Counted from the stretch's first letter, positions 21,891-33,157 are shown. The stretch: DNA of 64,000 nt from Rallus limicola (GCA_022605955.1 JAKCOZ010000011.1:2104537-2168536); one strand, 5' to 3'. Notes: generated from the letters alone by a model not told the origin. Numbers and translations are program-made.

Positions 21891-23773
21891 TCCCCTAGCA
21901 CCAACCTGGGCCCCGTGCTCAAGCACAGCACAACCATTGTTTGGCTCAGAAACAGCTATAGCAGATAGTGCCTTTTCCCCTTGAAAACCTCCCATGATCA
22001 ATCAACCACGAGAATAACCCTGCCCGTCCTCAGTCCAGATGATTTGTTCTAATTCTTCCCATCCCTTTGCCTTCTGGGTCTCTCACAGTTAGCAAGTTCC
22101 CTCCAGAAATTGCCTGTGGTTAATTCCAGTATATTTGGGAGAAGAAAGTTTGCAGAGAAGTTCCCAAGTGAACATGGAGTACAGAGTGGTGGCCGTAGCT
22201 GGCCTTGGCTGCCCACAACAGCTGTAATTATATATGGGGCCACGTACATTCTAGGAGATGCTTCCCATTTAAGCCACACTGGTTTCAGCATAGACCAAAT
22301 TTAGGATCTAAAGCGTGGTGGTGACCACAGCACTTGCTACATCTCTCATTCTCCCTTCTGCTGTTCGCTGCCTTTCTCAAATGCTCAGCGAGACTTTTTT
22401 CCCTTAGTTGCAGCTTTGATTTTTCTCACTTTGTGGTTATTTTAAGCTTCAGAAAACAATAAGAATGTACTTTTCTCCCCCTACCCCCCCCCCTCCTTTT
22501 CCTCTGTGCTTTTATGAAAGCAGAATCTGTGTAGATAAAGCACAGTTGATCTGTTAGGGATTACTGTTTCTCCGTTATTCTTTTGCTCTTGCATATCATG
22601 CCTTTATGGAGAAGAATATTTAAAGGTGCCATGTAGAACAGCGAGATGAAAGGTTCTTTGTGCATTGAAGAATTCTGGTGTCACAGGAGTCCACCTGTTC
22701 TCCTGTAACTCTTTTTTTTTTTTTTTTTTACTCTTTTTTTTTTTTTTTTTTAAAGGAAAAAAAACTACAACTGAAGTTTATTTAAAGTGATTTTTAGTGC
22801 TCATAAAAGCTGCTGGGATTTGACAGCCTTAAAGATCGAAAGGCTCATCCCCACAGGTGGTGGCAGCAGCACTGTGGTCTGGTATTCAGGGCACAGGAGT
22901 AGGAATCAGAAGATCCACGTTCTGGTCTCATCTTTATCACAGGTGACCTTGAGCCGAGTAGCATGTTGCTGAAGCTCCCTTTTCTGTGGAGAATTTTACC
23001 CCAGCTCATGAGGACACACAGTGAAGGTTCACTACTCTCTTAGGAGAGAAGAGACAAGGAGAAGAACTTCTTGTGTTGTTATCAAGCAGTAGATCTCATC
23101 ACAGGTCTACCAACAGTGAGAATCATTGGCAGTTTTCAGGAGAAGATAGTACCAACAGGCTGTTGAAGGTCTTGGAGTAAGTGGAAGTACTTTTGTTTGT
23201 ACAAAATTGGCTAAGAGGAGCTAACCAAACCAAGCTGGCTTTGTGCTGGTCCAAGGAGGTTTCTGTTGGTGTGTCCCACAGGAAATCTTAGCCATTTCTG
23301 GGGATGGTTGTGCTGCATCAATCTAGAGGTCTGTTTGATGTAACCTTGCCTGTCAGGTAGTGGTCAGTCTCAGACAATTAATGCACCTGTCCAGCTTGCA
23401 AAGCTGTTCCCCTGATGAACTACAAGAGGAATTTTCTTTTCGACCCTTTCGGGCTATCAGCCTAATTCCCAGAAGCTTCAGCTTTAATTACCCATACCAT
23501 TACCACAACATGCATAGCTGCAGATTTTATTAACGACCGTAAAATTATCAAATACCCTTTAAAAAGACCACACTTTCCCAGCCAGAAAGTTCCTTTGGCA
23601 CATCAACTCCAGCACAGGTGGATCCCACAGGTTGACTCAACACTTTTCATGTCCTTTAGTCAGATGCTGAGCCTGGCTCATCCATCCTTCTCCACCTGAT
23701 TCCCTGATTTACCACCCATTAGTGACACTACTCCACAGTTGTGCTGCAGGTCTCTGGTACTCGTGCCTGTAAA
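21891..23773. other. Unique stretch with a duplicated T-tract
   Basis: About 1.9 kb of single-copy sequence. The only repeat is the T-tract duplication at 22,708-22,751. No gene is recognised. Confidence 0.5.
22708..22751. repeat. Perfect two-copy 22-bp tandem (ACTC + 18 T)
   Basis: ACTC followed by 18 T occupies 22,708-22,729 and is repeated exactly at 22,730-22,751. Homopolymer lengths of this size are error-prone in sequencing, so exact counts may differ. Confidence 0.8.
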
Positions 23774-24284
23774 ATCACAGAATCCCAAGGTTGGAAAAAC
23801 CCTTTATGATCCTGGAGCCCAACCATCCCTGTCCTGTGCCGACCCAGAGCTCTCAGCACCTCATCTCCCTTCTGTTCAACACCCCCAGGGCTGGGGACTC
23901 AGCCCCCTCCCTGGGCAGCCTGTGCCACAGCCCCACAGCTCTGCCAGGGAAGAACTTTGCCCTCCCAGCTGAGCTGAGCCTGCCCTGGCCCAGCTTGAGC
24001 CCAGTGCCCCTTGTCCCAGCTCCTGGCCCCTGGCTGAAGAGACCAGCGCCCACCTCTCTGCACCCTCCTGGCAGGGCAGGGCAGGTGGGGAGAAGGGCTC
24101 CCCTCAGCCTCCTCTGCTCCAGCCTCAACACCCCCAGCTCCCTCAGCTGCTCCTCAGAGGATTTGCCCTCCAGCCCCTTCCCCAGCCTGGTTGCCCTTCT
24201 CTGCACTCACTCCAGGACCTCCATGTCCTTCTGATGGTGAGGAGCCCAGAACTGGCCCCAGCACTTGAGATGCAGCCTCACCAA
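23774..24284 (-). mobile_element. CR1 LINE copy, type I
   Basis: Minus strand, about 510 bp, from 'aatcacagaatcccaaggtt' at the left to 'gcacttgagatgcagcctca' at the right. Encodes on the minus strand the ORF2 C-terminus ([39 protein letters not shown]), open for about 117 codons before decay. Contains the (CTGCC)n run as GGCAGGGCAGGGCAGG. Confidence 0.93.
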
Positions 24285-24439
24285 TTCCGAATTTTGGCTA
24301 CCAAATGGTAACCAAGCCAAATTTTCCCCACCTCAGAGCCCATTTAGCAGCAGCCTGACCTTTACCCCTCTCTGTTTCTGACTCCTTCCTCTCTCCGTGT
24401 TGCTTTTGTTCCTATCCCTAAAATGTTCTTTAATCCATT

Positions 24440-24720
24440 TCAATCCCTTTTCCCTCCCTGATGCTTTATGACTTTGTAAATCAGTCTGAGTGGTACAAAA
24501 TCAAATGCTTTCCTGAGATCCTGATAACTTATGTCCACTGCTTCGCTCTTGTCTAACCTAACGATTTGGTCGTATAATAAAAAGGATTTCAGCAGATTTG
24601 TCAGGCATGACCTTCCTTTTATGAATCTGTACTGGATGTCCTCTATTAAATTATGCATTTCCAAATGTTCTGCAATTTTTGGCTTTTACCAACACTTCCA
24701 GTACATTCCCACAGCTGAAG
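24440..24720 (-). mobile_element. Old CR1-clade reverse-transcriptase fragment
   Basis: A 74-codon minus-strand frame (24,440-24,664) reads QYRFIKGRSCLTNLL, then YDQIVRLDKSEAVDISYQDL and KAFDFVPLRLI. This is the LINE reverse-transcriptase segment around the D-F-x-K-A-F-D-x-V-P motif of the CR1/L2 clade, with the first catalytic Asp-containing block altered (YQDL in place of YLDF). No 3' end is attached, so it is a decayed internal piece. Limits are approximate. Confidence 0.75.
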
Positions 24721-24885
24721 CTGGATTTCCTGTTCTGAGTGAACTCAGCAGAACTCGGTTGCAGCCCAACCAGGGTTCATCAGTTTTTCAGGATTCTCCC
24801 TAAGAAAAATTGGCTATTTTCTACTTTTTTTATGCTCATCTTGTCGGATTCTTAAATTGGAATTTGTATTCTGGTTTCTCCAGCT

Positions 24886-25070
24886 CTGATAGGGTGACAG
24901 AGCACTGGAGCAGGCTGCCCAGGGCAGTTGTGGAGTCTGCTTCTCTGGAGATATTCAAGACTGTCTGGATGCCGACCTGTGCGCCCTGTCCTTGGGACCC
25001 TCCTTTGGCAGGGGGTTGGACCCAATGATCTCTTGAGGTCTCTTCCAACCCATAGAATTCTGTGATTCTG
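24886..25070 (+). mobile_element. CR1 LINE copy, type III-like
   Basis: Plus-strand 3' end of about 185 bp: 'agggtgacagagcactggag', 'ggcagttgtggagtctgctt', 'ggcagggggttggacccaat', with the tail 'agaattctgtgattctg'. Confidence 0.9.
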
Positions 25071-25686
25071 AGAGTACTGAGCGTTCAGGAAACAACCAGC
25101 TGCCTGTTCAGCAGCTTTGTGCCTCACACATGCAATGAGTTGCCGAGTCTCAGCCCAGTCGCCGGTTAGAGGATGAAGCCGGTAGCTCAGAGTCTCAATT
25201 TGCTTCCAGGCTTCCTAAATAATTCCATTTGAGACTAGAGGTCGGTTCAGTCTCTCTGCATTTGTTTATTTTTCTGGCCCACTTCCTAAGGAGTATTTGA
25301 CATTTCAGGCCTGCCTTGTCATTCTGTCTGAATATATATGTGGGAGGGGGGAAGGGAAAACTCCAAATCCTTCAAGTGTTCTTGCTTAAAGCCCTTATGC
25401 TTCTGCTTATACCTACTTTGAACGTATAGCTTGCCACTTGGGCTGTGCTTCCAAATACGGATTTCTCTTGGAGGTATGTTCTGACCCACCTACTTTACAC
25501 TGCAGATATATTTAGCAAAGTTTTGCTGTAATAATCCTACGGTGCTGTCCCCAAAGCTGTCATCTGCTCTTCTGCCTACCTCCTTCCCAGTTCCATGCGT
25601 CAAAAGCCACCTGCCAGAGTTCTGCATCTGTGGTCAAGGCTTTCTGCCATGGGCCTGGCTCTTTTTTTTTTTTTGGTAGTGGGTAG
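25071..25686. other. Unique non-coding stretch
   Basis: Single-copy sequence that ends in a T13 tract (25,662-25,674) just before a CR1. No gene is recognised. Confidence 0.5.
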
Positions 25687-26150
25687 AGAATCACAGAATG
25701 ATGGGGGTTGGAAGGGACCTGGAAAGATCATCTAGTCCAACCCCCCTGCCAGAGCAGGATCACCCAGACTAAATCACACAGCAATGCGTCCAGGTGGCTT
25801 TCAATGTCTCCAAAGAGGAAGAGTCCACAACCTCTCTGGGCAGCCTGGCCCAGGGCTCTGTCACCCTCACAGGGACAAAGTTCCTCCTGACATTCCCATG
25901 GAGCTTCCTCTGCTCCAGCTGCACCCACTGCCCCTTGTCCTGTCACTGCCATCCCTGAGCAGAGCCTGGCTCTGTCCTCCTGACTCTCACCCTGCACATA
26001 TTGATAGACATTGATGAGGTCACCCCTCAGCCTCCTCTTCTCCAGGCTAAAGAGGCCCAGCTCCCTCAGCCTCTCCTCATGAGGAAGGGGTTCCACTCCC
26101 TTCATCACCTTGTCCCTGCGTCGGGTTCTTTTGAGTAGTTCTCTTTCAAA
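25687..26150 (-). mobile_element. CR1 LINE copy, type IV
   Basis: Minus strand, about 465 bp: 'gaatcacagaatgatggggg', 'ccctgccagagcaggatcac', 'cattcccatggagcttcctc', 'gataga' plus 'cattgatgaggtcacccc', then the ORF2 C-terminus ([20 protein letters not shown] on the minus strand). Ends near 'gtacagagactg'. Confidence 0.93.
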
Positions 26151-26561
26151 GGAGTACAGAGACTGAAGACCCCCCATCCTCCCTGTGCTGCTGCTTGCTT
26201 AAACTTGGGTTAATTCCTCCCTGTCCGCAGCAGATAGTGAGGTCTAAGAGAAACCCCCACGTTATGAATGAGACGAGCAAAATTGGAGTCTTCCATAATC
26301 AACACCTCAAAGCAGGAGGGATTTTTGGGTGCTTGTTTTTAGAGCATAAATGAGTACGTGGTCCTTGCCCCTAAGCCTGGCTCATCCAAGGCAAAGGTGC
26401 TGCTCAGCCTGGTTAGGTTGAGAGCAGCACAGGAGACTCCCACAGTTGTATCATTGCGCTGGAGTAGACAGCCCAGGTCTTCACACCCCTGGGAATGGGT
26501 CTTCTTTTTGCCCTCAACCCAGCCTAAAGCACAATTAGCCCTAGGATACTCTGACCTTCTG
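26151..26561. other. Unique non-coding stretch
   Basis: About 400 bp of single-copy sequence. Nothing is recognised. Confidence 0.5.
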
Positions 26562-27104
26562 AAGCCCCAGCTGGAGTCCTGTGTCCAGAGCTGGGGCCCC
26601 AACACAAGGAAGATGTGGGGCTGTTGGAGAGGGGTCAGAGGAGGCCACAAAGATGATCAGAGGGCTGGAGCAGCTCCCCTCTGGAGAGAGGCTGAGGGAG
26701 CTGGGCTGGCTCAGCCTGGAGAAGAGAAGGCTGCTTCTGGGGGGGACCTCATTGCAGCCTGCCCGTCCCTGAAGGGACCCGAGGAACAGGAGGGGAATGG
26801 GCTTGTTCCAAGGGCAGAGCCTGGCAGGACAAGGGGGCTGGAGTGAAGCTGGAGGAGGGAAGGGTTAGATGGGGTATTATGGGGAAGTTCTTTGCAGAGA
26901 GAGTGGTGAGGGGCTGGCAGGGGCTGCCCAGAGAGGGAGTGGGTGCCCTGTCCCTGGGGGTGTTGAAGGCCAGGTTGGCTGGGGCCCTGGGCACCCTTGT
27001 GTAGCTCCAGGCCTGGAGGTTGGTGGCCCTGCCTATGGCAGGGGGTTGGAACTCTGTGATCCTTAGGATCCCTTCCAACCCAGCCCAGCCTGTGATTCTA
27101 CGAT
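26562..27104 (+). mobile_element. CR1 LINE copy, type II
   Basis: Plus strand, about 540 bp, from 'agccccagctggagtcctgt' through 'ggctggcaggggctgcccag' to the tail 'cagcctgtgattctacgat'. Near-identical wording to the copies at 11,340 and 16,728 over the shared part, except for the 'ttagatggggtattatgg' segment before the GAAGTTCTTTGC block. Confidence 0.93.
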
Positions 27105-27757
27105 ACTCAGTGGGTATGTGTCTGCCCCCTATCTCCTGTTTATAGCAGGAGGAAATCACCAGGTTACGGAGCAAAATTATGGAAGACACCACATTTAATG
27201 GGCTGTCTTTCCTTCAGAAAGCCAGATTCTGCCTCCCTCCTCCAGTCTCCCTTTTAGATGTCATCCAAGATGGATTCCAAGTGGGATAAAAAAAAAAAAA
27301 AATCAAGCCAACCTGCTTGGAGTGAATCATTCCTACTAAATTTAAACCACTTATTATGGGGAGAAGAAAAAAAAAAAACCCACCCTCGGATTACAGGTTT
27401 AGGGAGCGTGAGCACATATTTCAGCGTCTCTTGCTCTATTTGTAATTGCCAAACTACTGATTTCTTGGAACTCTGCTATTAGCATTGTTAAGCAGTGTTC
27501 CAGACAGTCACTCCTATAAATCCCCGTTAATATGTTAAGCAGGAGAAGGCTTTTGCAAGAATAATATTTAGCTGGCAAGCGGTCTCTGTCTGGGGCGTGC
27601 TGAGGGGATGGAGTGGGGAAGTAGCTGGGGTTTGCAGGGAGGATGTTCTGCCTGAGCATCTGGCTGATGTTTCCTTTGAATGTTGTTGCCACTTCTAATA
27701 GGTGCTCAGGAATTATTTCTTTACTATTTTTTTTGGAGGGAGGTGTAGCCATGCTTA
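27105..27757. other. Unique stretch with A-tracts
   Basis: Single-copy sequence with an A15 tract (27,288-27,302) and an A12 tract (about 27,367-27,378). No gene is recognised. Confidence 0.5.
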
Positions 27758-28826
27758 GCAGGGCCTGGGGTTCTGGTGGATGCCAAACCTCACATGAGCT
27801 ACAGTGTGCTCTTGTGGCTTGGAAGGGTGATGGGATCCTGGGCTCCATCAGCAGAGGGGTGGCAGCAGGGACAGGAAGGGGATTGTCCCTCTCTGCTCTG
27901 CCCTGGGAGGCCCCAGCTGGAGTCCTGTGTCCAGAGCTGGGGCCCAACACAAGGAAGATGTGGGACTGTTGGAGAGGGGTCAGAGGAGCTTTGGACATGC
28001 TGAGAGGGCTGGAGCAGCTCCCCTCTGGAGAGAGGCTGAGGGAGCTGGTCTGGCTCAGCCTGGAGAAGAGAAGGCTGCTTCTGGGGGGGACCTCATTGCA
28101 GCCTGCCCGTCCCTGAAGGGACCCGAGGAACAGGAAGAGAATCAACTTTTTAAAAGGGCAGACAATGGCAGGACAAGAGGGAATGGATTAAAGCTAAAGG
28201 AAGGAAGGTTTAAATTAGATATTAGAGGGAAGTTTTTTACAGAGAAAGTGGTAAGAGGCTGGAAGGGGCTGCCCAGAGAGGGGGTGGATGCCCCATCCCT
28301 GGGAGTGTTGAAGGCCAGGTTGGCTGGGGCCCTGGGCAACCTTGTGGAGCTCCAGGCCTGGAGGTTGGTGGCCCTGCCTGTGGCAGGGGGTTGGAACTCT
28401 CTGATCCTCTATTAGCTGGGACTGTTCAGTCTTGAGAAGAGAAGACTACGGGGGGACCTAATTAATGTTTATCAATATCTTAAGCATGGGATGCAGGGGG
28501 AAATGGCCAGCCCCTTTTCAGTGTCTGTGGGGACAGGACAAGGGGCAATGGCTGCAAGTTGGAGCACAGGGAGTTCTGCACCAACATGTGGAAGAACTTT
28601 TACACAGTGAGGGTGAGGGAGCCCTGGGCCAGGCTGCCCAGTGGGGTGTGGAGTCTCCTTCTCTGGAGAGATTCCAGCCCTGTCTGGACGCCGACCTGTG
28701 CAATATGAGCTGGGGAGCTGCTTGGGCAGGGGGTTGGACCCGATGATCTCTCGAGGTCCCTTCCAATCCCTATGATTCTATGGTCCTTGGGGTCCCTTCC
28801 AACCCAGACCATTCTATGACTCTGTA
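27758..28826 (+). mobile_element. CR1 LINE copy, type II, split by a nested CR1
   Basis: Plus strand in two parts, 27,758-28,408 and 28,784-28,826. It begins at 'cagggcctggggttctggtg' (ORF2: VDAKPHMSYS-like text), contains the ORF2 C-terminus, and breaks inside 'ggaactctctgatcct'. It resumes as 'tccttggggtcccttccaac' and ends 'ccattctatgactctgtaa'. Between about 28,130 and 28,260 its wording changes from type II to an A-richer version ('ggtttaaattagatattag'), as in other CR1 types, so the copy looks mosaic. Confidence 0.92.
28409..28783 (+). mobile_element. CR1 LINE copy, type III, nested with 4-bp target duplication
   Basis: A 375-bp plus-strand CR1 from 'ctattagctgggactgttca' to 'tccctatgattctatgg', inserted in the type II copy. 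TCCT lies on both sides (28,405-28,408 and 28,784-28,787), and removing the insert restores the host text 'gatccttggggtccc'. Confidence 0.93.
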
Positions 28827-29134
28827 AGTGTAGGAGAGCATGTGAGGTTTCTGGACAGGGGGTACCTGTAGCAGTAAGGTCTGTAGCATACTGATGCCTT
28901 GCTCTTCTCAGTATGCTCTTCGGGTAATAAGTAACCCCCTGAAAACCATCTGAAACAAACACATGCCCTTTTCATAGATACTGTTAGTTTTCAAGTGTGC
29001 TGTTCCCACTAATGAAGTGCCTCAGATCCTCAAATGACCAAAGCATGTTGCTAAATACCTCCTTTTTTATTTTTGGTAATGTATTTTCCTAGCACCAGTA
29101 TAACCATCGTGCTTCCGTCTCTGCCAGTCTGCTA
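28827..29134. other. Unique non-coding stretch
   Basis: About 300 bp of single-copy sequence. Nothing is recognised. Confidence 0.45.
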
Positions 29135-29515
29135 CCCAGGCACACTGCTGGCTCCTGGGCAGTCCCAGTCACCCAACACCCCCAAGTCCTTCCCCCCAGC
29201 AGCTCTCCAGCCACTCTGCCCCCAGCCTGGAGCGCTGCTCAGGGTCCTTATGTCCCATGTGCAGGACTCTGCCCTTGGCCTTCTTGAACCTCATCCCATT
29301 GGTCCAGTCTGTTCAGATCCCTCTGAAGACCCTCCCTACCCTCAAGCAGATCAACACTTCCTCCCAGTTTAGTGTCATCTGGAAACTTACTGAGGGAGCA
29401 TTCAATCCCTTCAGCCAGGTCATGGATAAAGATGTTGAACAAAACCCAGAACTGATCCCTGGGGGACACCACTTGTGACTGGCCTCCAGCTGGATTTGGC
29501 TCCATTCACCACCAT
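29135..29515 (-). mobile_element. CR1 ORF2 fragment with altered F-A-D-D motif
   Basis: An 85-codon minus-strand frame (29,248-29,505) reads [20 protein letters not shown], then [11 protein letters not shown] and [12 protein letters not shown]. This is the palm of the CR1 reverse transcriptase. The usual F-A-D-D catalytic box reads F-P-D-D here. The piece goes on leftward into [16 protein letters not shown] text and stops near 29,135. Both the 5' part and the 3' UTR are absent. Confidence 0.85.
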
Positions 29516-30994
29516 TTAGAGGTTTGAGAGGTGGGCTTGCTCAAAGTCTAGGTCATTGGAGGGGAAGGCAGGAAAGGAGGGCAAAGCCACCGCTCGGTAT
29601 TTTAAGCACAACCAGTTGACAAGGGCATGGGCTGGAGAGAGGCATGGGGACAGGTTTGATCCGCTGCTGCAGTGAGGACACATCTGCCAGATCCCAGCCC
29701 AGCTCCAGCATCACAGGTGGATGTGTGGATTCTCTGATAATCGTATTCTGAAGGGAACAGCAGATGGGTGCCCCAGGTGCCCTACAACTGTCCATCAACC
29801 TACCTTCTGTGAAGGCAGAAGACAGACATGGAGGCTGCCGTGCTTGTGGTCTCCTTTTCCAGCATGATTTTATCCAGACTCACTTAGGGATGGAGAAAGG
29901 TTGCCCACTTTACAAGGAGTAACCAAGATCTCACAAAGCTTTTCTGAACCCTGTTGAATGTTTTTTAAAGTTCCTAACTGGTTTATTGTTTGCACAGCCT
30001 CTTATCAAATTACTCATTAGGAAAAGGGGATAATGATCTTAAATCCAAACCTGATTTTAAAGAAGATAATGCTTCTCTTAGATTTTATGCAAGGCATTTG
30101 GTATTGCTAAGTGACACCACATTTCTCTTCATACTTCTGGTGCCTCACAGCGATGCAGCAATAAAGGATGGTGAGGCATTACTTCAATAAAGGATGGTGA
30201 GGCATTACTTCCATCCTTGTTCCTGGCACTAGTGATGACAGATACACTTCTGGTTTCTTTTCTTAGGTCAGCAACTGGCTGTAGGTTCTTCAGCTGAGTA
30301 TGTGCCTGGTATTGGGCATCTTGCTTTGTGCACCTTCATAGTTGCCCAGGATTATGTAGTAGCAGTTTCTGTGCCTGCCAAGGGTTTGTTGTTCCCCTCT
30401 CTTGCACTATCTCTCTGTGAAGTGGCCTGATGGCAAGTATGATCTTTGGAATTCCACTAAAGAAGGTTTGGTGGCTCCAGCTAAGGTGCATAGAGGTCAC
30501 CTGGGGAGCCAGGGAAGGTCCCTGTCTGACCAGTTGGATAAACATGCTGTTTTCTTTGGGCTGTTGTAGCTTTCTGTGGTACCTCCTGGTTTTCTGCTCT
30601 TGAACTTGCCTGTCACTGGCCATGTCCTGTGTAGCAACTGAGCATTAGTCTTCATGGTTGACATTTGTATGTTCTTTGGGACAAACAAGCTGCTGGTTGG
30701 AGTGGAATTCTCAGCCTGTCATTAAAATACTCTACTTAATTACAATATAATGGATGTGCTGAAGGCACTGCTGACATCTCAGACCTGCAGGATGCTGTGC
30801 TGCTGTTGTTGGTTTTCTCTCAGTCGGGTACTTCTCATGATAGGGGGTGTGCAGGTCAAGTCTGCAGGACTGGTCTCCAGCCTCAGTGAGCTTCCCACTG
30901 AGACCTGGAAGCTGTAACTGCAACAGTTTCTATTGTGTTCCTAGAGCATACCCTTGTGTCTGTGTCCTGTTGCACCTGAATTGCGTATGGGGTA
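29516..30994. other. Unique stretch with a 26-bp tandem
   Basis: About 1.5 kb of single-copy sequence. The only structure seen is the perfect 26-bp duplication at 30,160-30,211. No gene is recognised. Confidence 0.5.
30160..30211. repeat. Perfect two-copy 26-bp tandem duplication
   Basis: 30,160-30,185 and 30,186-30,211 are identical (unit begins AATAAAGGATGG and ends GGCATTACTTC). Perfect identity suggests a recent local duplication. It carries two AATAAA strings, but no transcript end is otherwise indicated. Confidence 0.9.
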
Positions 30995-31383
30995 ATTCAG
31001 AGAACCCCAGACTGGTTTGGGTGGGAAGGGCTCTCAGAACTCACCTAGTTCCACCCCCTACCAGCCCAGGATGCCCAAAGCTCCATCCAACCCAGCCTTG
31101 AACCCTGCCAGGGATCCCAGGGCAGCCACAGCTTCTCTGGACACCCTGTGCCAGGGCCTCCCCCCTCCCCAGGAAGGATTTCTGCCTCCTAGCTCCTCTC
31201 CAGCTGCCCTCCTGCAGCTGAAGGCCGTTCCCCTGGGCCTGGCCCTCCCTGCCCTGGGCATCAGCCCCTCTCCAGCTCTCCTGGAGCCCCTGGAGGGACA
31301 GGAAGGGGCTCGGACCTCTCCCCAGAAGCAGCCTTCTCTTCTCTGGGCTGAGCCAGCCCAGCTCTCCCAGCTTGGCCTCATAA
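30995..31383 (-). mobile_element. CR1 LINE copy, distinct older type
   Basis: Minus strand, about 390 bp: 'ttcagagaaccccagactgg', 'ggatgcccaaagctccatcc', 'acaccctgtgccagggcctc', 'cagaagcagccttctcttct', 'ctgagccagcccagctctcc'. It fits none of the common types in this window but keeps the CR1 order of blocks, and its ORF2 C-terminus (KLGELGWLSPEKRRLL) is open for about 120 codons. Confidence 0.87.
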
Positions 31384-32236
31384 TTCCTCTGTGCCAAAAC
31401 CAATCCTTGGTGCTAGCTAGACTAGAGAGATGGCAAACTTGGGGTGCTTCAGGAGGTCAAGTTCTTCTACAGCATCCTGAATAGTCATTTGTTTGAGTTG
31501 TTCTAATTGGTGAGGAATTCAACTCCAGTGTTAATGCCCTTATAACTGCTCAGGTCCATAGTGCAGGTGAGCACATCTGAGTAGACTTGGAAGCCGAGGT
31601 GCTCACGTTGAAGTGTTCTGCTGTGGAGGTGTGCTCACAGCATGCAGACCTTGTGCTTGGCAATACAGAATCTCTGTTGGCTTACCCACTGCTACTATGT
31701 TGCTGGAGTCCTAGCAGAAAATTGTCAAGGTAATTAGTGTTAATTAGGATCTCTTTTTGAACGAGCCTCGCATTTACTGTATGTTTGGCCCAGGCTTGGA
31801 CTCGAGGATTTGGCAATCTCCCATCTGCAGTTTTGTCCAGATTAATGTATATTCCTTACAGTGTGTGTATCTGCAGAGTTTGAGGTGTAATCCCTTCTGT
31901 TGGGATGCCCTACATGTAAGGGCTTTGCATCTTCACTCTACTTCAGGGTATCTCCTGCCCATTGTACCTCTGGGGGAATAAGCTGGGATGGGACTGCTCC
32001 ATCAGCTCTCTGCTCTTGCTTGTTGTCCTTTGACATGCAGTTACTAATTCCATGGCAGCTTCTGCTCCATTGCAGTGCAGTGTCAAACACTCTGAACCAA
32101 ACACTCAACTGAGAGTCATTGTCTCTTGAATGTGCCTCACATGTGAGTGACCATCTTGCTCTTTCTCATCCGTCTCCATGCTCAAACTGATCTAAGTGGA
32201 TTAGGATAAGCTATTTGGTCACCCAGGAGTGGACTG
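31384..32236. other. Unique non-coding stretch
   Basis: Single-copy sequence with no supported feature. Confidence 0.5.
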
Positions 32237-32474
32237 GTTTAGATTAGATATTAGGGGGAAGTTCTTCACAGAGAGCGGTGAGGGGCTGGAAGGGGCTGCC
32301 CAAAGAGGGGGTGGGTGCCCCATCTCTAGGGGTGTTGAAGGCCAGGTTGGCTGGGGCCCTGGGCAACCTTGTGTAGCTCCAGGCCTGGAGGTTGGTGTGC
32401 CTGTCTGTGGCAGGGAGTTGGAGCTCTGTGATCCTTGGGGTCCCTTCCAACCCCAACCAGTCTATGATTCTATG
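32237..32474 (+). mobile_element. CR1 LINE copy, type II
   Basis: Plus strand, about 240 bp, from 'tttagattagatattagggg' through 'ggctggaaggggctgcccaa' and 'gttgaaggccaggttggctg' to 'cagtctatgattctatga'. Confidence 0.92.
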
Positions 32475-32635
32475 AAGTGGTCTTTGTAGCAGGCGTTGGT
32501 TATCGCTAGTAGCTGTGAGCTCCTGTGCCTTCCTGTCAGGCTTCTGCTTACAAGGTTGACTTCTAATTTTTGACAAGAAAGCCAAGAAAGCCAATTTGCC
32601 AAGAATGTCTGGCCTTTGGTTCCAGGGAAGCATTT

Positions 32636-32795
32636 AGACATTGCCTAGAGAGGCTGTTGAGTCCCCATCCCTGGATGTGTTTAAAAGACGGGTAGGTGAG
32701 GTGCTCAGGGATATGGTTTAGTAGAGGACAGGGATGGTTGGACTTGATGGTCTCAAAGGTCTTTTCCAACCCTGTGATTCTGTGATTCCATGATA
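32636..32795 (+). mobile_element. CR1 LINE copy, type VII
   Basis: Plus strand, about 160 bp: 'acattgcctagagaggctgt', 'ccctggatgtgtttaaaaga', 'ggatatggtttagtagagga', 'ttggacttgatggtctcaaa', with the tail 'gtgattctgtgattccatga'. Confidence 0.9.
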
Positions 32796-32979
32796 CAATT
32801 CTATGACTGCAGGGCCAACTTACTGGAATTCAAGAGATACAAAAGCATAGGTGTTTGGAACGTGAAGAATGGAAGCTCACTTGTAGACAATAGTGACAGT
32901 ACAGTCTAGGGGTCTCTACTGGAACATGTCTGCAGATGTATCTTAATGCCAGTGTTTCGTTTTCCAGCCACCATTAATT

Positions 32980-33157
32980 ACAGAATCATAGGGGTTAGAA
33001 GGGACCTCCAGAGCCCATGGGGTTCAACCCCCTGCCAAAGCAGGGTCCCTAGAACAGGGGCTGGAATCTCTCCAGAGAAGGAGACTCCACACCCCCCTGG
33101 GCAGCCTGGCCCAGGGCTCCCTCACCCTCACCGGGAAGAAGTTCTTCCCCACATTGG
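32980..33157 (-). mobile_element. CR1 LINE copy, type III
   Basis: Minus-strand 3' end, about 178 bp: 'acagaatcataggggttaga', 'ccctgccaaagcagggtccc', 'agaaggagactccacacccc', ending at 'gaagttcttccccacattgg'. Confidence 0.92.

Noticed and set aside
27399..28145. 248-codon minus-strand open frame
   Set aside because: Mostly antisense to the type II CR1 at 27,758, and equivalent antisense frames occur at other type II copies.
30160..30211. AATAAA strings as polyadenylation signals
   Set aside because: They are part of the 26-bp duplication and no transcript leads into them.
32636..33157. Tail-facing CR1 pair (plus then minus) as a counter-example to head-to-head pairs
   Set aside because: The 3' ends are about 185 bp apart with unique sequence between, so this is ordinary independent insertion.
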